Shown here one piece after another: positions 8,695-18,720 of a stretch of 64,000 nt of DNA. The DNA is from Glaciimonas sp. PCH181. Lineage in GTDB: Bacteria; Pseudomonadota; Gammaproteobacteria; Burkholderiales; Burkholderiaceae_D. How positions within the stretch are numbered: position 1 is the first letter of the stretch; each line of letters begins with the position of its first letter. The DNA is taken from NCBI RefSeq assembly GCF_003056055.1, contig NZ_PYFP01000001.1:2232001-2296000 (forward strand). The letters run 5' to 3'. Below the pieces are notes generated by a model. That model did not search any database, was not told the DNA's origin, and saw only the letters and a program-made list of their open reading frames with translations. The position numbers and the translations under genes were made by a program.

Positions 8695-11556
8695 TTAGTT
8701 AGATAAATCAACCGGATTAAACTCACCTTCTTCCGGCTCCGGCATGCTAGGCGGCACACCCAACGGAATGGTAAAGGTAAATGCAGCGCCCGTATTTGCA
8801 TCAGCATCCGCACCAGCAGCGGCATGCAAATCAGGATGCAAACTTCCCCCCCCACGCGCATGAATAGTCCCACCATGCGCCTCCACAATGGCGCGGCAAA
8901 TCGCCAACCCCAACCCAACCCCCGGCTTGGCGGATTCACGTTCACCACGGGTGAACTTATCGAATATCGCCTCCTCCATGCCGACCGGCAATCCCGGCCC
9001 ATGATCCGAAACAGTCACCGACAAAAACCGCCCCGTCACCACCGCTGATAAATCAATCGTACCCGCCAACGGCGAGAAAGAAAGCGGCGCATATTTTGCT
9101 GCATTTTCCAGCAAATTACACAACACCCGCTCAATCAGCACAGCATCAAACCGAACCAGCGGCAACGTATGCGCAACGTGCGTCTCCACAGTATGTCCAC
9201 CCAATGCAGAAGCGCTGGCGCGCAACGCGCTACCCACGACTTCTTCAAACGGCTGCCACTGCAAATTCAACTTCACTTCCCCACTTTGTATCCGCGCCAT
9301 ATCCAGCAAATTCGTCACCAACGCGCTCATCCGCAACGTCTCATCATGCAACGCAATTGCCAGGCCCTGCTGTGCGCTTTGCAACGGCGGCTTAGCCAAC
9401 ACCAACGACTCCGACAAGCCAATCAACGCCGTCAACGGCGTGCGCAAATCATGCGACAACGCTGACAATAATGAGTTCCGCAAACGCTCCGATTCCATCT
9501 TGATCAACGCATCCTGCGCCACCTCGACATAATGCACACGCTCTAACGCGATCGCTGCCAATGCGCCAAAAGTATACAGTTGCTGCTGCTGCTCGGGAAT
9601 CAAAATCCAGCGACGACTATGCGGCAAAATCGCCAACACGCCACGCGTGCGCATCGGCGCAATCAATGGCAAATAAAGATAATTACTAGCCGGTAATGTA
9701 TCGGTCCCAATCCCCGCATTCTTCGCATTATCAAACGCCCATTGCGCAATACCGATATCTAAAGATTGATGATCGCTATCATCAGAACGAATGTCATTTT
9801 GCGTGCCAGCCACCTGTAAACGCCCGTCCATATCCGGGACCAGCAACAGCGTCTGCGCATTAAAAGTGCGTTGCAAAAATGTTCGACTAGTCTCAAATAC
9901 CTGCTCAGTTTGCAGCGCCCCGGCTAGCTCCCGAGAGAACTCAAACAATGCCCGCGAGCGTGCCTCCCGATGCGACGCGACACGGGCCTGATACCGCAAA
10001 CCGGTTGTTAAATGCGTGATGATCAAACCCACCGCCAGCATCACGCCAAACGTCATCAAATACTGAAAATCACTGACCGCAAATGAGAATCGCGGCGGCA
10101 CAAAAAAGAAATCAAACGACGCAATACTTAAAAATGCCACGGTCATCGCCGGGCCGCGTCCAAAGCGCACCGCGATCAATATTTCTGCCAACAAATACAG
10201 CATTACGATATTCGCCAAATCGAAGTAGGGCAATATCGGCGTCGCCAATAACGTCACCAAAATAGTGGCCGCAATTGCCCACCCATAGCCCCATACCCCG
10301 GCCTTACCAAGTAGCTGCTTTGGCTTGACAGAATAACGCTCGGTCGAGGCAGTGACAGAACCGCCCTTGCCCACCGCACGGATCGCCGGCTGACCGATTT
10401 CGATCAGATCGATATCCTTGGCCTCGGCAGCCAGTTTTGCCGCGAAATTGCTTTGCGAAGACCAGAGCGCCTGCCAGCGCCATTGGCCGTAATGCTGACT
10501 ACGTCCGACGATGATTTTAGAAATATTATTACTGCGGGCAAAATCCGTAATCACCTTGGCGACATCGCCCCCCGACAACACCGCCGTCGTTGCCCCCAGC
10601 GCCTGTGCCAATTTAAGCGTTTCTAAAATTGCCTCGCGCCGCGCCGATGGCAGCCGCTGCAAGCGCGGTGTTTCGACATACACAGCGCGCCATTCGGTAT
10701 TCAATTGGGTCGCCAGCCGCGCGGTACTGCGAATCACATGCTCGGCGTTAATCGTCGGGCCGATGCAGGCAAGCAATGCGGCGTCGGTTTGCCAGACGGT
10801 GCCGATTGATTTTTCAATGCGATAGGCCTGCACATCGCCTTGCAAGCGATCGGCGGTACGGCGCAAAGCCAATTCTCGCAATGCAATCAAATTGCCTTTG
10901 CGAAAAAAATTGCGAGACGCGCGTTCTGCTTGCGGCTGCTTATAGACTTTTCCTAGCCGTAATCGGGCCAGCAATTCATCGGCAGGAACGTCGACTTGCA
11001 CCACTTCGTCGGCGGCATCGAAGACAGTATCGGGCAGGGTTTCGGCAACGCGAATACCAGTGATGCCGCCGACGACATCGTTCAGGCTTTCCAGATGCTG
11101 AACGTTAAGAGTGGTAAATACGTCGATGCCTGCGCTGAGCAATTCTTCGACATCCTGCCAGCGCTTGGGATGGCGTGAACCGGGTGCGTTGGAATGCGCC
11201 AGTTCATCGACCAATATTAACGACGGCTTACGTTCCAGCGCGGCATCGAGATCAAATTCGGGTAATTGTTTATCACGATAAGAAAGCTGTTTTAGCGGCA
11301 AAGTCGTCAGACCGGTGAGAAGTCCGGCGGTATCGACTCTGCCGTGGCTTTCAATGACCCCTGCTAATACTTCTCGCCCTTCGGCTTGGAGTTTATGGGC
11401 GGCGGTCAGCATGGCGTAGGTTTTTCCTACTCCGGCGGATGCACCGAAATAAATCCGTAATTTGCCACGCGTTGCGAGATTTTGTGCGGCTTGCATGCGC
11501 GCTAGCAAGGCGTCAGGATCGGGACGCTGATCGTTGCCGGGATGGTTGGAGGACAT
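8695..11556 (-). CDS. kdpD: KDP operon sensor histidine kinase KdpD
   Basis: KdpD senses potassium limitation or ionic stress and phosphorylates KdpE. The 953-residue protein has the full family layout. The N-terminal cytosolic KdpD domain carries a Walker A motif (GASAGVGKT, about residues 38-46) and LVDELAHSNAPGSRHPKRWQDVEELL. Next are a universal-stress-protein-like domain (about 260-385), a DUF4118 membrane block of four helices (about 425-520) and a GAF-like segment. The kinase core follows, with phospho-acceptor H702 in ALSHDLRTPLTAL and an ATP-binding domain with NLLENAAKYAP, DHGPGLP and GVGLGLAICRAIVEAHGG. The C-terminus is an Ala/Asp-rich linker. No clear ribosome-binding site precedes ATG 11556. 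Unusually, a 4-kb gene on the other strand separates it from kdpC. Confidence 0.95.
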   Translation of the reverse strand: MSSNHPGNDQRPDPDALLARMQAAQNLATRGKLRIYFGASAGVGKTYAMLTAAHKLQAEGREVLAGVIESHGRVDTAGLLTGLTTLPLKQLSYRDKQLPEFDLDAALERKPSLILVDELAHSNAPGSRHPKRWQDVEELLSAGIDVFTTLNVQHLESLNDVVGGITGIRVAETLPDTVFDAADEVVQVDVPADELLARLRLGKVYKQPQAERASRNFFRKGNLIALRELALRRTADRLQGDVQAYRIEKSIGTVWQTDAALLACIGPTINAEHVIRSTARLATQLNTEWRAVYVETPRLQRLPSARREAILETLKLAQALGATTAVLSGGDVAKVITDFARSNNISKIIVGRSQHYGQWRWQALWSSQSNFAAKLAAEAKDIDLIEIGQPAIRAVGKGGSVTASTERYSVKPKQLLGKAGVWGYGWAIAATILVTLLATPILPYFDLANIVMLYLLAEILIAVRFGRGPAMTVAFLSIASFDFFFVPPRFSFAVSDFQYLMTFGVMLAVGLIITHLTTGLRYQARVASHREARSRALFEFSRELAGALQTEQVFETSRTFLQRTFNAQTLLLVPDMDGRLQVAGTQNDIRSDDSDHQSLDIGIAQWAFDNAKNAGIGTDTLPASNYLYLPLIAPMRTRGVLAILPHSRRWILIPEQQQQLYTFGALAAIALERVHYVEVAQDALIKMESERLRNSLLSALSHDLRTPLTALIGLSESLVLAKPPLQSAQQGLAIALHDETLRMSALVTNLLDMARIQSGEVKLNLQWQPFEEVVGSALRASASALGGHTVETHVAHTLPLVRFDAVLIERVLCNLLENAAKYAPLSFSPLAGTIDLSAVVTGRFLSVTVSDHGPGLPVGMEEAIFDKFTRGERESAKPGVGLGLAICRAIVEAHGGTIHARGGGSLHPDLHAAAGADADANTGAAFTFTIPLGVPPSMPEPEEGEFNPVDLSN

Positions 11557-11803
11557 TTGATTTTTGGGCGTTTTTTACTAGGGTTAGTAATATCAATTGT
11601 AGAGTTAAATTGCAGGTTTTTCTTACTTAGTTTTAGGGAGTTTTTAATTGTGAAATTTGTGTTGGGTAAAAACATCGGAGCGGCATATTGGAGCGTGTCG
11701 GCTATTCAGGAATTAAAACGAACCAAACTACTTTGATCCAATCTTAACTACGCTGATAGTTGTGCAATACCCTTCACATAAACTATCGACATCCCCCACA
11801 ACA

Positions 11804-11834
11804 TTGAGGACCGGCGACCAATTACCGTCCTCAA
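11804..11834 (+). promoter_or_regulatory. leader hairpin before the large unknown gene
   Basis: TTGAGGAC (11804-11811) pairs perfectly with GTCCTCAA (11827-11834) around 15 bases. It ends 8 bases before the AAGGA site used by ATG 11852, so it sits where it could influence translation initiation. No T-run follows, which argues against a terminator. Confidence 0.4.
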
Positions 11835-11851
11835 AAACAAATAAGGAAAAA

Positions 11852-14800
11852 ATGCCAGGCGCCATCTCAACATATTCCGCCACTTACATTGATCATTCTG
11901 ACTACAGCAACACAACAGCAGGAAAAGCCCGTAAAACCGCTAAGAAAAACGCCAGATGCGCCGAAATTAATCGTATCCATAATTGCTCCGCAAATTTGAA
12001 GCCAGCCCCGCACCAGACGCATAACCTCACCAAGTTACTAATTAAATGTACGATAGCGACCCAACTAATCCCCTCCTCACAAACGGAATCAACCAGAACT
12101 AATAAATCGCTCAGCGCGATGGTGAATACCAATCACACAATTCGCACCAACGAAACACGCAACGCAGATTACCCAGGTCGTCCCCACAAAAATAGTCAAT
12201 CTCAACACGGCATCCATGTTGCGGTGACAGCCAGACACAGTCGTCAATTGCCATCCCGTAACGCCACAAACAGGAAGTCTCCATTTGCACCATCTGCATC
12301 CAACAGCACGCGAACACCATCTGCAAAATTGTTCGGCACGACGTCCAGCATTCGCGAACGAAAAAACTATCACGCCGACGCAGAATCTCCACTTGGCACA
12401 CAAAAGAAAATTCCATCGAAAGCGACACCCCGAAACGAAAAAATACACGCTTCGGATAATACAAAAAGGTTTTTACCAACACCAAACAAACAACGCCAAG
12501 AAAAACACAGCGATCGCGAAGAACTAGCGTTCTGGTCGCATCCTGATACACGCGACCTATCCATTGATCCGACACCACTCCGTGGTGCCCGTTCGAAGCC
12601 TGAAACCATTGCAGGTCAGCAGATAGGCGAATTAGTGACACACCATGTCGCACCCGCATCGCCCCCGATTTTTAGCGACGATCATTTTCCGCGATTACCG
12701 TTGCAAGAAACAGTCCTTCCACACCGGTATGTACTGGATCAGGTGCAAAGAAACAACCTGACATTAATCGCTGTATTGGCGGCCAGCGGAAACATTTCCA
12801 TTGAAGCCGCCACTGCTGTTTTTCAAAATTACGAGGACGCTATAACCAACGTTTTTGACCGCTCCAATCAACCGGAAATCGATTGGAATAAGTTGACCGA
12901 TTCAGCACGTCGACTGGTTGATGTGCAATATGCGCTTGAAGAAGCAGACGATAATCTCCAACGTAATGAAACGCTTATTTTTGCTACAGGGTGTTATGCA
13001 TTGCCGCCAAACCCGGCCACCTTCTTACGCCTGTACATTGATGTTTTACAAATAGCGGATCTGGCCAGCAATGCCGTGATGGCCAGAACAATGCGTACCA
13101 GTCCATCGGACGCGTTGCGGATCTTACTAAGCGCAGAATCATCAAAAGACGCAGATCTTTTTTTCAATAATTACCAAAAAAATGGGTTACAGAACCCACA
13201 AGCCTTCGACTCCGCGGTGCTACTTCATCATTACCTCATCAGAGAAGAGTCCCAATCGCCGCACAACAATTCCACGGACATTGTATTGCTGCGAAAAACG
13301 TTTAAAAGGGCCATCGGTTTTGAGCGAGCTTGCCAACACGAAACCCCTGCAATATTAAAATTACTTCACTACGATGGGATAGTGGGCCCACATTTTCATA
13401 CTCTTGAAAATCGCAAGAAACTTACTGAAATACCGATTTTTTTGGCCTTGGACGAAACGCAACAACAAGCTCTAATGCATTATGTACAACTGAAAATCGG
13501 TGTCTCGACTCGCTATCAATCGGGCACCTTAGCCGAAGCGGTCGATACGATGCTGACGCGCTTCCCGCGCGGTGCAGGCCTAAACGCGGCAGGTTTTCCT
13601 GGCAGTAATGATGATTTGTTCAATCTGTTGCTGGCCTTGTATCTGGCTAAGTCTAATGACGCCATAAAAATCAATCATGTTACCGCCAAAGCTTTATGGT
13701 CAGAGCTTGTCGCTGCACACAAAAAAGTGCCGGGCCTTCTTGTATGGCTAGACCACCAATTATTAACGACGTCCGGCGCTATCGGCCCCATGATTGTCGC
13801 CACGATTATCAACAGCATGCGGAAAATTGCTAATGCAATACCAAGCCGGAACATAACAGCAGAGCTCATAAATTATGCAAAAAAAATGGTCGAAACACGT
13901 ATTACTACAGCTGTTTACGGCGGTGAAAACTGGAAAGAAGTTGTCTGGTCATTGGATAATTATTTAACATCCCAATTAGAGAATGAAACACTGCCAGCAT
14001 CGATGCAAGCATGGAACCTTTGGTTACAAGGCAAACACTCTGAACAAATACTCAACAATTCGTTTACCTATCCTGCGGGCCTTGCCCATCCCACGCTAAA
14101 CAAAAAATACAGCGACGCCACCACACTCGCCTATGCAGCTCAAATAGTCGGCTGGCCTGACGGTATAACTTTAGGGCTGACAGTATCGGACATCATCGAC
14201 AACGATCCGCCGATGGCAGCGGATATTAGTTCAGCCGATGAGCGTGATATCCCCGCAATTTATTACTCTCTGGCCCAGCTGGCACGCAGCGGCCACCGTA
14301 ATATCAATGTGCAAAAAAACGATATCGTCTTTCCCGTAAAAGCTATCCATAACGAAACACGAATGACCACTGTTGTAAGACATAACGGCCAATTGCTGGA
14401 TGATCATTGGCATGCAAAAGCAGGATTTAGCTTCGCCCAAATGTTCGCCGAAAACATCCTTGATGGGCGCTTATATTCCAGCTGGCCGACGGCCGACAAC
14501 CCAAATCCCAATCAGATCATGATTGGCAGGCGGCGTCTAAGCGAGATTCCAACTATCCACAAAGTGACGACTATTTTCAGCGTACTAGAAGATTTCTCTG
14601 ATAGAAATGCAGCAGAAGTATTTGATAATATTTTTGTCATTAATAAAAGAGATATTGATCTCAGTAGTTGCGACCCGCGCGCAGTTTTCATTGACATATA
14701 CACTCGCTGCTGGTTGTTCCGCGCCATCGTCAACGAGGGCAGATTGTACGTCGGGCCATGGAAGATCGTCTATGGCGATGATGTGTATACCGATCACGAC

Positions 14801-15844
14801 ACCAACCGTATGTCGATGCTGCGCGACGACCAATTGGGAAAAATACCTCGCAGTTACGACATGACTGGAAACAAACACGGCCATTCTGCCCAACGCGTGT
14901 TGGTGCATGAATGGCTGCATATTTTTTTACAACAAAATGATCCTCCTTCTAATAATTTGGAAGATCAGGGATTAATCGTTGCATTGGTAAATTGTATTTT
15001 GCAGCACGTCGGATTGATGTCTACCGAACGCCTATCTTACTATCAGCCACCAAAATTATTACCATTGGAAAAGCGCTTTGAACAGTTTCGCGTAATGCAA
15101 TGGGCCAATCAATATCTTGAAGCGCAAATCGCCGAACTGGCGCCAGCAGCCTTTGATGGCGCGGTTTTTTGTCAGAACGCTAGCGAACACATTACCGTAA
15201 AAAATACGCTAAATTACCTAGCGACGTTACCGCAAGACGTATTGCCCTATTCCTTTCTGCTATCCAAAGCGATTACCGTCGCCGCCAATGTGGATAGTCA
15301 GCGTCACCTGACGACGATTTATCACATGCTATATAACGACGAAGCGCTTTTCGCAAGGCTGGTGCAGCAACATATACTCCAATTACTAAGCGATACGCCA
15401 TGGCGCTATATTTATCTGGACCGCATGACGCCAACAGAGATACTGCAAAGCCATCACGTCGATCATGAGAAAAGAACAGTATCTTTATACGACACTGGAA
15501 AATATACCTTCTATTACATGACAGCGAATGGCTTGGCACCGCTTAATTCGAAACGACAGGCGCTTTACATCATGCTGGAAATACTGACCGGCGCAACGCC
15601 GTTAAGTGCTGAAGAATCGTGCCTTCATCGCGGCGAAATTGTTGCGATGGCGGATCTTTGCCTCAGTGATAATCTGGATGGTAGCGTTCCGGCGACGATG
15701 GGGGCTACGGTCGATGCATTGGATGTCAATCGTATTTTGCGGTTAGCGAAAAATCAAATGGCTGCCCGTCAATACACGTTTGATGAAAACACATTGATTC
15801 AGAGAGAACTGGCAACGGTAGCGACATTCTGGCGTCGTAATTGA
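11852..15844 (+). CDS. large unrecognised protein with HExxH motif, between kdpC and kdpD
   Basis: A 1330-residue protein of no family I recognise. ATG 11852 is preceded by AAGGA at ideal spacing; a GTG at 11762 adds 30 residues. There is no signal peptide or clear transmembrane segment. Residues 1 to about 270 are low-complexity and basic, rich in N, T, S, K, R and H, and look disordered. Residues about 290-980 look helical and contain a segment (LIAVLAASGNISIEAATAVF) that resembles part of the large protein encoded at 20880-26117. A zincin-like motif H1019-EWL-H1023 follows a beta-rich stretch (GRLYVGPWKIVYGDD), with ENxx-type acidic residues downstream. About 307 residues follow the motif. 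It is convergent with kdpC and divergent from kdpD, splitting the kdp cluster. A secreted metallopeptidase effector or toxin is inference, not shown. Confidence 0.75.
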   Translation: MPGAISTYSATYIDHSDYSNTTAGKARKTAKKNARCAEINRIHNCSANLKPAPHQTHNLTKLLIKCTIATQLIPSSQTESTRTNKSLSAMVNTNHTIRTNETRNADYPGRPHKNSQSQHGIHVAVTARHSRQLPSRNATNRKSPFAPSASNSTRTPSAKLFGTTSSIRERKNYHADAESPLGTQKKIPSKATPRNEKIHASDNTKRFLPTPNKQRQEKHSDREELAFWSHPDTRDLSIDPTPLRGARSKPETIAGQQIGELVTHHVAPASPPIFSDDHFPRLPLQETVLPHRYVLDQVQRNNLTLIAVLAASGNISIEAATAVFQNYEDAITNVFDRSNQPEIDWNKLTDSARRLVDVQYALEEADDNLQRNETLIFATGCYALPPNPATFLRLYIDVLQIADLASNAVMARTMRTSPSDALRILLSAESSKDADLFFNNYQKNGLQNPQAFDSAVLLHHYLIREESQSPHNNSTDIVLLRKTFKRAIGFERACQHETPAILKLLHYDGIVGPHFHTLENRKKLTEIPIFLALDETQQQALMHYVQLKIGVSTRYQSGTLAEAVDTMLTRFPRGAGLNAAGFPGSNDDLFNLLLALYLAKSNDAIKINHVTAKALWSELVAAHKKVPGLLVWLDHQLLTTSGAIGPMIVATIINSMRKIANAIPSRNITAELINYAKKMVETRITTAVYGGENWKEVVWSLDNYLTSQLENETLPASMQAWNLWLQGKHSEQILNNSFTYPAGLAHPTLNKKYSDATTLAYAAQIVGWPDGITLGLTVSDIIDNDPPMAADISSADERDIPAIYYSLAQLARSGHRNINVQKNDIVFPVKAIHNETRMTTVVRHNGQLLDDHWHAKAGFSFAQMFAENILDGRLYSSWPTADNPNPNQIMIGRRRLSEIPTIHKVTTIFSVLEDFSDRNAAEVFDNIFVINKRDIDLSSCDPRAVFIDIYTRCWLFRAIVNEGRLYVGPWKIVYGDDVYTDHDTNRMSMLRDDQLGKIPRSYDMTGNKHGHSAQRVLVHEWLHIFLQQNDPPSNNLEDQGLIVALVNCILQHVGLMSTERLSYYQPPKLLPLEKRFEQFRVMQWANQYLEAQIAELAPAAFDGAVFCQNASEHITVKNTLNYLATLPQDVLPYSFLLSKAITVAANVDSQRHLTTIYHMLYNDEALFARLVQQHILQLLSDTPWRYIYLDRMTPTEILQSHHVDHEKRTVSLYDTGKYTFYYMTANGLAPLNSKRQALYIMLEILTGATPLSAEESCLHRGEIVAMADLCLSDNLDGSVPATMGATVDALDVNRILRLAKNQMAARQYTFDENTLIQRELATVATFWRRN

Positions 15845-15865
15845 GAAGGTTTCGATCTTTGGAGA

Positions 15866-15897
15866 GGCTACCCCAATCAGCAGATCACAGGGTAGCC
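15866..15897. terminator. hairpin between the large gene and kdpC
   Basis: GGCTACCC (15866-15873) pairs perfectly with GGGTAGCC (15890-15897) around 16 bases, between the convergent ends of the 1330-residue gene and kdpC. T-runs are poor on both sides, so it is a terminator-like or mRNA-end structure of moderate strength. Confidence 0.45.
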
Positions 15898-15926
15898 GCC
15901 ATTTCAATTATTGCCGTGTAAAGCCA

Positions 15927-16583
15927 TTAATGCTTCTGATCCAACGCCAGATTAAGTGCCAGCACGTTAACCCGCGGTTCACCGAAGAATCCCAGAGTAC
16001 GTGTTAATTGGTTGGCGTCAATCATGCTGCGAACAACATCGGTAGTCAGCGAACGTTCACGCGCAATCCGCCCAACCTGATAGTAGGCCGCCGCCAGACT
16101 AATTTCCGGATCGAGGCCACTACCGGATGCGGTCACCAAATCGACTGGAATCGGCAGCGTATTGCCAGGATCGGCTGCTTTCAACGCGGTAATGCGGCCT
16201 TTGACTGCATCGATCAACGCTGGATTACTTGGGCCAAAATTCGAACCGCCGGAAGAGGTCGCGTTATAGGGCATAGGACTGGTGGCTGACAGACGACCCC
16301 AGAAATATTTAGGCGCTGAAAACTCTTGTCCGATCAGACTTGAACCAACCACTTTGCCGTTCTGCACAATTAAACTGCCCGCCGCCTTGTCGGCAAACGC
16401 CACCTTGCCGATGCCGGTGACGACGACAGGATATAAAATTCCGCAGACCAGCGTCAGCGAGGCAAACAACACCAATGCCGGACGCAGCATTGGAGGTGAA
16501 ACGACGGGGGCTGCTATTTTTGCGCTGAGTGTAGGTGCGCGGTTTTGTTCAAGCTTTTGTTCGAGTGTCATATTGGATTTCAT
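15927..16583 (-). CDS. kdpC: potassium-transporting ATPase subunit C
   Basis: KdpC is the single-span accessory subunit of the KdpFABC potassium pump in the inner membrane. The 218-residue product has one N-terminal membrane helix ([26 protein letters not shown]). A periplasmic domain follows with family signatures [55 protein letters not shown] and [17 protein letters not shown]. The first 30 residues before the helix are longer than in E. coli KdpC (190 residues in total). A GGAG site precedes ATG 16583, 9 bases after the kdpB stop, so it is coupled to kdpB. Confidence 0.95.
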   Translation of the reverse strand: MKSNMTLEQKLEQNRAPTLSAKIAAPVVSPPMLRPALVLFASLTLVCGILYPVVVTGIGKVAFADKAAGSLIVQNGKVVGSSLIGQEFSAPKYFWGRLSATSPMPYNATSSGGSNFGPSNPALIDAVKGRITALKAADPGNTLPIPVDLVTASGSGLDPEISLAAAYYQVGRIARERSLTTDVVRSMIDANQLTRTLGFFGEPRVNVLALNLALDQKH

Positions 16584-16592
16584 TTTTTTCTC

Positions 16593-18683
16593 CTACACCA
16601 GATTAAGTGCCGACAACAACAGGTCGATCAGTTTGATCCCGACGAACGGCACGATGATCCCACCCAGGCCGTAGATCAATAAGTTCTGACGTAGCAATGA
16701 AGCTGCACCGACAGCGCGGTATTTCACGCCTTTTAATGCCAGCGGGATTAACGCTACGATGATCAAGGCGTTAAAAATAACCGCCGACATAATGGCCGAT
16801 GAAGGACTGGCCAGATGCATAATATTCAACGCAGAAAGTTGCGGATAAGTCGTCACAAACGCTGCTGGAATAATCGCGAAATACTTGGCAATGTCGTTCG
16901 AGATTGAGAACGTTGACAACGCACCGCGTGTCATCAACATCTGTTTGCCAATCTCAACGATTTCCAATAACTTGGTTGGATTGGAATCCAGATCGACCAT
17001 GTTGCCCGCTTCTTTTGCTGCTTGTGTGCCGCTGTTCATCGCCACCGCTACGTCAGCTTGCGCCAATGCCGGTGCATCGTTCGTACCGTCACCGGTCATC
17101 GCGACCAGACGACCTTGCGATTGATACGAGCGGATTAGCTTGAGCTTGTCTTCCGGCGTGGCTTCGGCCAGAAAATCGTCAACGCCCGCTTCGGCGGCAA
17201 TCGCTGCGGCAGTCAATCGGTTGTCGCCAGTGATCATGACGGTTTTGATGCCCATCCGACGCAACTCGGCAAAACGCTCTTTGATCCCGCCCTTGACGAT
17301 ATCCTTGAGTTCCACGATGCCCATGACGACGCCACCGTCAACCACGACCAGAGGCGTGCTGCCGCGGCGGGCTACGTCATCGACGCTATGCGCAACTTCG
17401 GCAGGAAATGGTTGACCGAGTGAAGCGACGTACTTTTGCAGCGCTTCGGATGAGCCTTTACGAATTAAGCGCTCGCCGATATCTACGCCGCTCATTCGCG
17501 TTTGTGCGGTGAACGGCACAAACACTGCGTGCAACGAACTCATTTCACGTTCACGGATATTGAAACGCTGCTTGGCCAACACGACGATACTGCGGCCTTC
17601 TGGCGTTTCGTCGGCCAGCGATGCGAGTTGAGCGACGTCGGCCAATTGCTGCTCAGTCACGCCCGGTGCTGGGATAAAGCTGGCGGCCTGACGATTGCCC
17701 AGTGTGATAGTGCCGGTTTTATCCAGCAGCAACACGTCAACGTCACCTGCAGCTTCGACTGCACGGCCGGATGTCGCAATCACATTGGCTTGCATCATGC
17801 GGCTCATCCCGGCAACACCGATGGCGGAAAGTAGCCCACCGATGGTGGTAGGAATCAAACATACCAGCAATGCAATCAGAACCGTAATCGTAATCGGTAC
17901 GCCGACTTTAGCCGCTGTCACGCTGAACAGCGAGAACGGCAATAATGTCACGGTCACTAGCAAAAACACGATAGTCAACGCAACCAGCAGAATCGTCAGC
18001 GCAATTTCATTCGGCGTTTTTTGACGTTTTGCGCCCTCAACCATCGCAATCATACGATCCAGAAATGCTTCGCCGGGATTCACCGAGACCCGCACTACTA
18101 ACCAATCGGACAATACCCGCGTACCGCCTGTGACGGCAGAAAAATCGCCACCGGATTCACGAATAACGGGTGCTGATTCACCAGTGATGGCGCTTTCGTC
18201 AACCGATGCCACGCCTTCGATCACTTCGCCGTCGACCGGCACCACATCGCCCGCGACTACCAACACGACATCGCCTTTGCGCAAGTCGCTGGCAGAAGCC
18301 GATGTCCATTCACTGAGCAAGCCTTTGAACTTGGTCGGATGATCCAGTTTTTTAGCGCTGACAGTTTGCTTTAGCGCACGCAAGGATTCGGCTTGCGCTT
18401 TGCTACGGCCTTCTGCCAATGCCTCGGCGAAGTTGGCAAACAGGACCGTAAACCAGAGCCAGACCGAGATCGCCAGAATAAAAGCGGGGCTGGCTTCGCC
18501 TTTGCCGAACCACGCTTGAAAAAATAGCAGCGTGGTCAAAATACTACCGACATAAACGACGAACATGACTGGATTACGTAACTGGGTGCGCGGCGTCAAC
18601 TTTTGAAACGATGCGACGATCGCAGGACCCAATAGCGCCGAATCAAACAGCGTTAATTTTTTACGAGAACTAGTGGAAGACAT
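16593..18683 (-). CDS. kdpB: potassium-transporting ATPase ATP-binding subunit B
   Basis: KdpB is the P-type ATPase subunit that powers uptake by KdpA. The 696-residue protein shows the actuator motif AITGESAPV, the phosphorylation motif D321-KTGTIT, the nucleotide-binding [11 protein letters not shown], and the hinge [53 protein letters not shown] split across the P domain. About seven membrane helices are visible. I chose ATG 18683 ([14 protein letters not shown]), which has AAGGA just upstream; the open frame reaches 22 codons further. E. coli KdpB has 682 residues, so the length fits. It lies 37 bases after kdpA. Confidence 0.96.
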   Translation of the reverse strand: MSSTSSRKKLTLFDSALLGPAIVASFQKLTPRTQLRNPVMFVVYVGSILTTLLFFQAWFGKGEASPAFILAISVWLWFTVLFANFAEALAEGRSKAQAESLRALKQTVSAKKLDHPTKFKGLLSEWTSASASDLRKGDVVLVVAGDVVPVDGEVIEGVASVDESAITGESAPVIRESGGDFSAVTGGTRVLSDWLVVRVSVNPGEAFLDRMIAMVEGAKRQKTPNEIALTILLVALTIVFLLVTVTLLPFSLFSVTAAKVGVPITITVLIALLVCLIPTTIGGLLSAIGVAGMSRMMQANVIATSGRAVEAAGDVDVLLLDKTGTITLGNRQAASFIPAPGVTEQQLADVAQLASLADETPEGRSIVVLAKQRFNIREREMSSLHAVFVPFTAQTRMSGVDIGERLIRKGSSEALQKYVASLGQPFPAEVAHSVDDVARRGSTPLVVVDGGVVMGIVELKDIVKGGIKERFAELRRMGIKTVMITGDNRLTAAAIAAEAGVDDFLAEATPEDKLKLIRSYQSQGRLVAMTGDGTNDAPALAQADVAVAMNSGTQAAKEAGNMVDLDSNPTKLLEIVEIGKQMLMTRGALSTFSISNDIAKYFAIIPAAFVTTYPQLSALNIMHLASPSSAIMSAVIFNALIIVALIPLALKGVKYRAVGAASLLRQNLLIYGLGGIIVPFVGIKLIDLLLSALNLV

Positions 18684-18720
18684 GGTGTTCCTTCTTATCA
18701 ATATGGCTTGCTGCGATGGC

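Noticed and set aside
12089..12659. Minus-strand frames of 119 and 182 codons inside the first giant gene
   Set aside because: They are shadows of the low-complexity N-terminal coding region; their Cys/Trp/Arg-rich products look like reverse-strand artefacts.
14906..14920. Naming the first giant protein as a specific peptidase family from HEWLH
   Set aside because: HExxH occurs by chance in long proteins. The similar distance from the C-terminus in both giant proteins is suggestive, but no third ligand is certain and no family match was recognised.
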